Shown: positions 5,115-8,362 of the stretch, one piece after another
Layout: each line of letters begins with the position of its first letter
How positions within the stretch are numbered: position 1 is the first letter of the stretch
Origin: Candidatus Methylomirabilota bacterium
Lineage (GTDB): Bacteria > Methylomirabilota > Methylomirabilia > Methylomirabilales > Methylomirabilaceae
NCBI GenBank assembly: GCA_028869615.1
Contig: JAGWRQ010000082.1
Location: 1-8,362, forward strand
Direction of reading: 5' to 3'
DNA length: 8,362 nt
Notes under the pieces: generated by a model
Told to the model about the DNA's origin: nothing
The model's database searches: none
Seen by the model: only the letters and a program-made list of their open reading frames with translations
Program-made: the position numbers and the translations under genes

Positions 5115-6468
5115 AAGCGTTGCCATGAAAGAACCGGCTGTAAAAGAACCGTATGTAATGACGGGCGTCGTGTGCCCCTTCTGCGGCGTGACGTGTGACG
5201 ATCTTGAGGTTCGGGTTGAGAATGGGAAGATCACAGAGGTTAAGAACGCCTGCGTCCTAGGTAAAGCCACCTTTCTCCATCATCTGGAGGGATTGGCGAC
5301 CCCGAGGCTTCATGGAAAACCGGCGACGGTTGATGAGTGTATCGATGCGGCGGCAGAGATTCTCGCCAAGGCCAAGTACCCCCTCATCTATGGACTCGAC
5401 TCTACTGAGCTGGGCGCGCAGCGGAAGTCGATCGAACTGGCCGAGTTGATCGGCGCCAATATCGACCACACCTCCTCTGTCTGTCACGCGCCGAGCTACC
5501 AGGCGGTGATGACGGTCGGCATTCCGACGTGCACGGTGGGAGAGACGAAGAACCGGGCCGATCTGGTGGTCTTCTGGGGATGTAATCCGGCAGAGGCTCA
5601 CCCACGGCACGCCACTCGGTACTCGGTAACCGTGAAGGGGATGTTTACCCCGAAGGGGAAGAAGGACCGGATGGTCATTCAGGTCGATGTCAGGCCGACG
5701 CCGACCACGCGAATCGCCGACGCCTTCATCCAGATGAAACCGAACTCCGACTATGAGGTTATCTCCGCGCTCAGGGCGCTCGTGAAGGGCCACGAACTGC
5801 AACAGACCGAGGTCGGAGGCATACCGGTTGACGAGTTGAAAGCCCTTGTCGAAAAGATGAAGAGCGCCAAGTTCGGGATCGTCTATTGGGGGATGGGCCT
5901 GACCCAGACCAGGGGTAAGTATCTGAATCTTGTGGCGCTGCTCAAGCTTGCGCAAGATCTCAACCAGTTTACCAAGTTTTCGTGTGCGGCGATGAGGGGT
6001 CACGGCAATGTGGTCGGGATGGCCCAAGTGCTGACATGGCAGACCGGCTTTCCCTTCCACGTCAACATGAGTCGCGGCTATCCTCGATTCAACCCAGGGG
6101 AATTTTCGGTGGTCGATCTGCTGGCCCGCAAAGAGATCGACGCGGCGCTGGTCATTGCCGGCGACGCCATCGGGAACTTTCCCGGGAGCATGGCAGAGCA
6201 TCTGAAATCGATCCCGCTGATTGCCATCGATCCCAAAGAGAGCGATACGACCAGAGTCGCTGACATCGTGATTCCGTCGGCGCAGGGCGCCATTGCTGCC
6301 GGGGGCATGGCGTACAGGATGGATCACATCCCCCTGATGTTCAAAAAGATAGTTGAGTCACCCTATCCATCGGATCGGGAGATCCTTGAGCGCATTATCG
6401 CGAAGATAAAGGCGATAAAAAGTCGCGGTAACGACGCTCCCGCCCCGGCCGGTAGAGGGCGAGGATAA
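5107..6468 (+). CDS. fwdB: Formylmethanofuran dehydrogenase subunit B (FwdB/FhcB) with intact Fe-S and active-site cysteines
   Basis: Catalytic subunit related to molybdopterin oxidoreductases, 453 residues from ATG 5107. The ribosome site GGAGG (5093-5097) fits this ATG and is too close for the TTG at 5098. An N-terminal 4Fe-4S motif is complete: C23-x2-C26-x3-C30 (VVCPFCGVTCDD) plus C49. The SSVCHAPS motif carries C126-H127, matching the Mo/W-ligating Cys (or Sec) and neighbouring His of methanogen FwdB. AAMRGHGNVVGM holds Arg297 at the position of the conserved active-site Arg. It is followed by TWQTGFPF and SRGYPRFNPGEF. The C-terminal tail is short and rich in G, R and P. In Methylorubrum FhcB the redox motifs are reported lost, so this version looks ancestral. 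The predicted role is oxidation of formyl-derived formate to CO2 together with FwdD and FwdA, but activity is inferred. The gene overlaps fwdD by 8 nt and ends 5 nt before fwdA. Confidence 0.92.
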   Translation: MAESVAMKEPAVKEPYVMTGVVCPFCGVTCDDLEVRVENGKITEVKNACVLGKATFLHHLEGLATPRLHGKPATVDECIDAAAEILAKAKYPLIYGLDSTELGAQRKSIELAELIGANIDHTSSVCHAPSYQAVMTVGIPTCTVGETKNRADLVVFWGCNPAEAHPRHATRYSVTVKGMFTPKGKKDRMVIQVDVRPTPTTRIADAFIQMKPNSDYEVISALRALVKGHELQQTEVGGIPVDELKALVEKMKSAKFGIVYWGMGLTQTRGKYLNLVALLKLAQDLNQFTKFSCAAMRGHGNVVGMAQVLTWQTGFPFHVNMSRGYPRFNPGEFSVVDLLARKEIDAALVIAGDAIGNFPGSMAEHLKSIPLIAIDPKESDTTRVADIVIPSAQGAIAAGGMAYRMDHIPLMFKKIVESPYPSDREILERIIAKIKAIKSRGNDAPAPAGRGRG

Positions 6469-6473
6469 TAGAC

Positions 6474-8114
6474 ATGGGACGCTCATTACGAATCGTCGGC
6501 GGCGAGGTCTACGACCCCGCCAACGGGATCGATGGGACTATTAAGGAGATCTGTGTTGAGGATGGCAAGATCGTAGAATCCTGTACTGGGCCTGCTGAGG
6601 TGATCGATGCCAGCAACCTGGTCGTTATGCCGGGTGGCGTCGATATTCATACCCACATCGGCAGTCCGGCGGTCAACGCGGCTCGCGGGTTCAGGCCGGA
6701 GGACCACCGGCAGGTACATTTCAGTGCGAAACCTGGTCTTAGATCCGGCGTTGGCTCTACGGTCCCTTCCACCTTTGCGACCGGCTATCTCTACGCCCAG
6801 ATGGGCTATACCACGGTAATGGAAGGCGCGAATCCTCCCATCGGCGTCAGGCATACCCATGAGGAGTTGATCGATATCCCGATCGTGGATAAGGGGCTGT
6901 ATATCGAATTGGGAAGCAACGAGTTTATCCTGAAGTTCATCAAGGCCGGTGAGATGGAGAAGGTCAAGCGGTATATGGCCTGGCTCCTCCGGTCGTTGAA
7001 GGCGTATGGCATCAAGCTGGTCAACCCCGGCGGGGTCGAGCAATGGAAGTACGGGAAGGATGTCGAAACCCTGGACGACAAGGTCCACTACTTCGACGTC
7101 ACGCCGCGCCAGATCCTGAAGGCGCTCTCGTGGGCTAACGAAAGTCTCGGATTGCCCCATTCGATCCACCTACACGCCAATCGCCTGGGCACACCCAACA
7201 ACTACCTGACAACATTAGACACGATGCGGACGCTTGAAGGCGCCCGGCTCCACGTAGCGCACGCCCAGTTTCACAGTTACGGTGGGGAAAACTGGGGCGG
7301 CTTTTGCTCAAAGGCGACCGAAATCGCGGAGTATATCAACACCCATCCCAACATCACGACGGACATCGGCCAGATCGTTTTCGGCGATGCCACCACGATC
7401 ACGGCGGACGGCCCGTGGCAGTACCGGCTGTACAAGCTCAGCAAGAATAAGTGGTACAACCAGGACGTGGAGATAGAGACCGGGTGCGGGATCGTTCCGT
7501 ATACCTATAGAGAGAATAACTTTGTGAACGCCCTTCAATGGGCTATCGGACTGGAACTGTTCCTCCTGATCCGCGATCCGTGGCGGGTGTTCCTCTCCAC
7601 CGACCATCCCAACGGCGGTCCCTTCTACCTCTACCCCTGGATCATCAAGCTGCTCATGGATAAACCGTTCCGGGACGAGATGCTGAAGCGTGTCCATAAA
7701 CGTGTGATGCCCGAGACCATCCTGTCGTCGCTTGACCGCGAGTATACCCTGAATGAGATCGCCATCATCTCCAGGGCCGGCCCAGCGAGAGCATTGGGAC
7801 TCCACCACAAGGGCCACCTGGGGGTTGGAGCGGACGCCGATATCACCATCTACGCCAAGGACAGCGACCGGGAACAGATGTTCGAACATCCCGTCTATGT
7901 CATCAAGGCCGGCGAGACGGTCCTTCGGGACGGCGAGATCGTTCACAGTCCTGATGGCAAGACCCTGTTTGTCATCCCGCCTGATGTGGGCGAGATGGAT
8001 CCGACCTTTAAGACCGAATTCGAAAACTACTACACGATCCGGTACCAGAATTTCCCGATCGATATCGAGGACATCCCCAACCGAGAGGCGATTCCCGTGG
8101 GGGCTCCTCGATGA
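6474..8114 (+). CDS. fwdA: Formylmethanofuran dehydrogenase subunit A (FwdA/FhcA amidohydrolase)
   Basis: A metal-dependent amidohydrolase of the urease/dihydroorotase superfamily that interconverts formylmethanofuran with methanofuran plus formate. The 546-residue length fits FwdA/FhcA (about 540-570). The dinuclear metal site is complete in order: H59-x-H61 (GGVDIHTHIG), Lys181 in GIKLVNPGG (the likely carboxylated lysine), H232 or H234 in SIHLHANRLG, H263 in HVAHAQFH, and D377 in FLSTDHPNGGPF. A small beta domain is formed by both ends (residues 1-50 and about 440-500, the latter with GVGADADITIY), as is usual in the superfamily. The start ATG has GAGG 9 nt upstream and lies 5 nt after the fwdB stop, so co-translation is likely. 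In the Fhc complex this subunit carries out hydrolysis of the formyl group. Here it may feed formate to the FwdB/FwdD site. Confidence 0.96.
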   Translation: MGRSLRIVGGEVYDPANGIDGTIKEICVEDGKIVESCTGPAEVIDASNLVVMPGGVDIHTHIGSPAVNAARGFRPEDHRQVHFSAKPGLRSGVGSTVPSTFATGYLYAQMGYTTVMEGANPPIGVRHTHEELIDIPIVDKGLYIELGSNEFILKFIKAGEMEKVKRYMAWLLRSLKAYGIKLVNPGGVEQWKYGKDVETLDDKVHYFDVTPRQILKALSWANESLGLPHSIHLHANRLGTPNNYLTTLDTMRTLEGARLHVAHAQFHSYGGENWGGFCSKATEIAEYINTHPNITTDIGQIVFGDATTITADGPWQYRLYKLSKNKWYNQDVEIETGCGIVPYTYRENNFVNALQWAIGLELFLLIRDPWRVFLSTDHPNGGPFYLYPWIIKLLMDKPFRDEMLKRVHKRVMPETILSSLDREYTLNEIAIISRAGPARALGLHHKGHLGVGADADITIYAKDSDREQMFEHPVYVIKAGETVLRDGEIVHSPDGKTLFVIPPDVGEMDPTFKTEFENYYTIRYQNFPIDIEDIPNREAIPVGAPR

Positions 8115-8150
8115 TCTCGATGACATTGTGGTTGATCTGACGGAGACGCG

Positions 8151-8362
8151 ATGGAGATCAATGGCGTTCACATCGACGAGACATACGCAGAGGCATTCGG
8201 CGCCTATGCCGGCCGAGTGCTGATTACCGCGTGCAGCAAGGCGTGGGCCCAGGAGGCGGCACGGAGCATGACGGGCTTTGGGACCTCGGTGATCGGCTGT
8301 GGCTGCGAGGTCGCCATTGAGGGGATCGCGCCGACGGATACGCCGGACGACCGCCCTGGCGT
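8151..8362 (+). CDS. fhcD: Formylmethanofuran:tetrahydromethanopterin formyltransferase (Ftr/FhcD), N-terminal part
   Basis: Only the first 70 codons are in the window. The start MEINGVHIDETYAEAFGAYA, then RVLITACSKAWAQEAARSMT, GFGTSVIGCGCEVAIEG and TDTPDDRPGV, is characteristic of Ftr/FhcD, which reversibly moves the formyl group between formyl-H4MPT and methanofuran. The ATG at 8151 has GGAG five bases upstream. The 36-nt gap from fwdA has no visible promoter or terminator, so it is likely in the same transcript. In Methylorubrum the homolog is part of the FhcABCD complex, and the next gene outside the window is probably fhcC. The full ORF and its C-terminal half cannot be seen. Confidence 0.93.
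   Translation, partial: MEINGVHIDETYAEAFGAYAGRVLITACSKAWAQEAARSMTGFGTSVIGCGCEVAIEGIAPTDTPDDRPG

Noticed and set aside
5257..6327. 356-residue minus-strand frame opposite fwdB
   Set aside because: Antisense of a conserved coding gene in GC-rich DNA; the translation is rich in R, H and G without domains.
7308..8171. 287-residue minus-strand frame opposite fwdA
   Set aside because: Shadow of the fwdA 3' half and the fwdA-ftr gap; no ribosome site or recognisable motif.
1..8362. A new defence, CRISPR or mobile-element system
   Set aside because: No direct-repeat array, transposase, integrase, nuclease or toxin-antitoxin pair is visible; MazG here is the two-domain housekeeping type, and no mazEF-like partner lies beside its start (the region past its C-terminus is outside the window).

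Overview
The window is ordinary bacterial chromosome of moderately high GC content, with compact genes, Shine-Dalgarno sites and short overlaps. Its right half is a one-carbon cluster of the tetrahydromethanopterin (H4MPT)/methanofuran type, in the order fae, methylene-H4MPT dehydrogenase, fwdD, fwdB/fhcB, fwdA/fhcA, ftr/fhcD. Bacteria carrying this pathway are methylotrophs or methanotrophs (Proteobacteria, some Planctomycetes, the NC10 phylum). The GC level and the archaeal-like FwdB+FwdD pair suggest an NC10 (Methylomirabilis-like) bacterium, but that is inference and cannot be settled without a search.

Layout. Positions 1-632 (minus) hold the N-terminal 210 codons of a MazG nucleotide pyrophosphohydrolase. 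It diverges from a ZIP-family metal transporter (803-1540, plus) across a 170-bp promoter region with a small palindrome. A secreted lytic transglycosylase follows (1638-2345, plus). The stretch 2346-3170 has no convincing protein gene. It holds a weak hairpin, an AT-rich piece that may be a decayed coding fragment, a tRNA-Sec-like gene with anticodon TCA (2638-2736), a 100-bp interspersed palindromic repeat (2898-2997), and a strong promoter (TTGACA, 17 nt, TAGATT) for fae.

From 3171 to the right edge all genes run on the plus strand. Fae condenses formaldehyde with H4MPT. The MtdB/MtdA-type dehydrogenase oxidises methylene-H4MPT to methenyl-H4MPT. The cyclohydrolase Mch is not in this window. 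Ftr (FhcD) moves the formyl group from H4MPT to methanofuran, and the FwdA/FwdB/FwdD proteins release and possibly oxidise it. A large hairpin separates fae from the dehydrogenase, and a second candidate promoter precedes fwdD, so the cluster may be expressed in segments.

The most interesting point is that FwdB keeps the 4Fe-4S cysteines and the presumed Mo/W ligand cysteine and is encoded next to a FwdD molybdopterin-binding subunit. This looks more like a redox-active formylmethanofuran dehydrogenase than the non-redox formyltransferase/hydrolase complex of Methylorubrum extorquens. I see no defence system, CRISPR array, transposase or phage gene.
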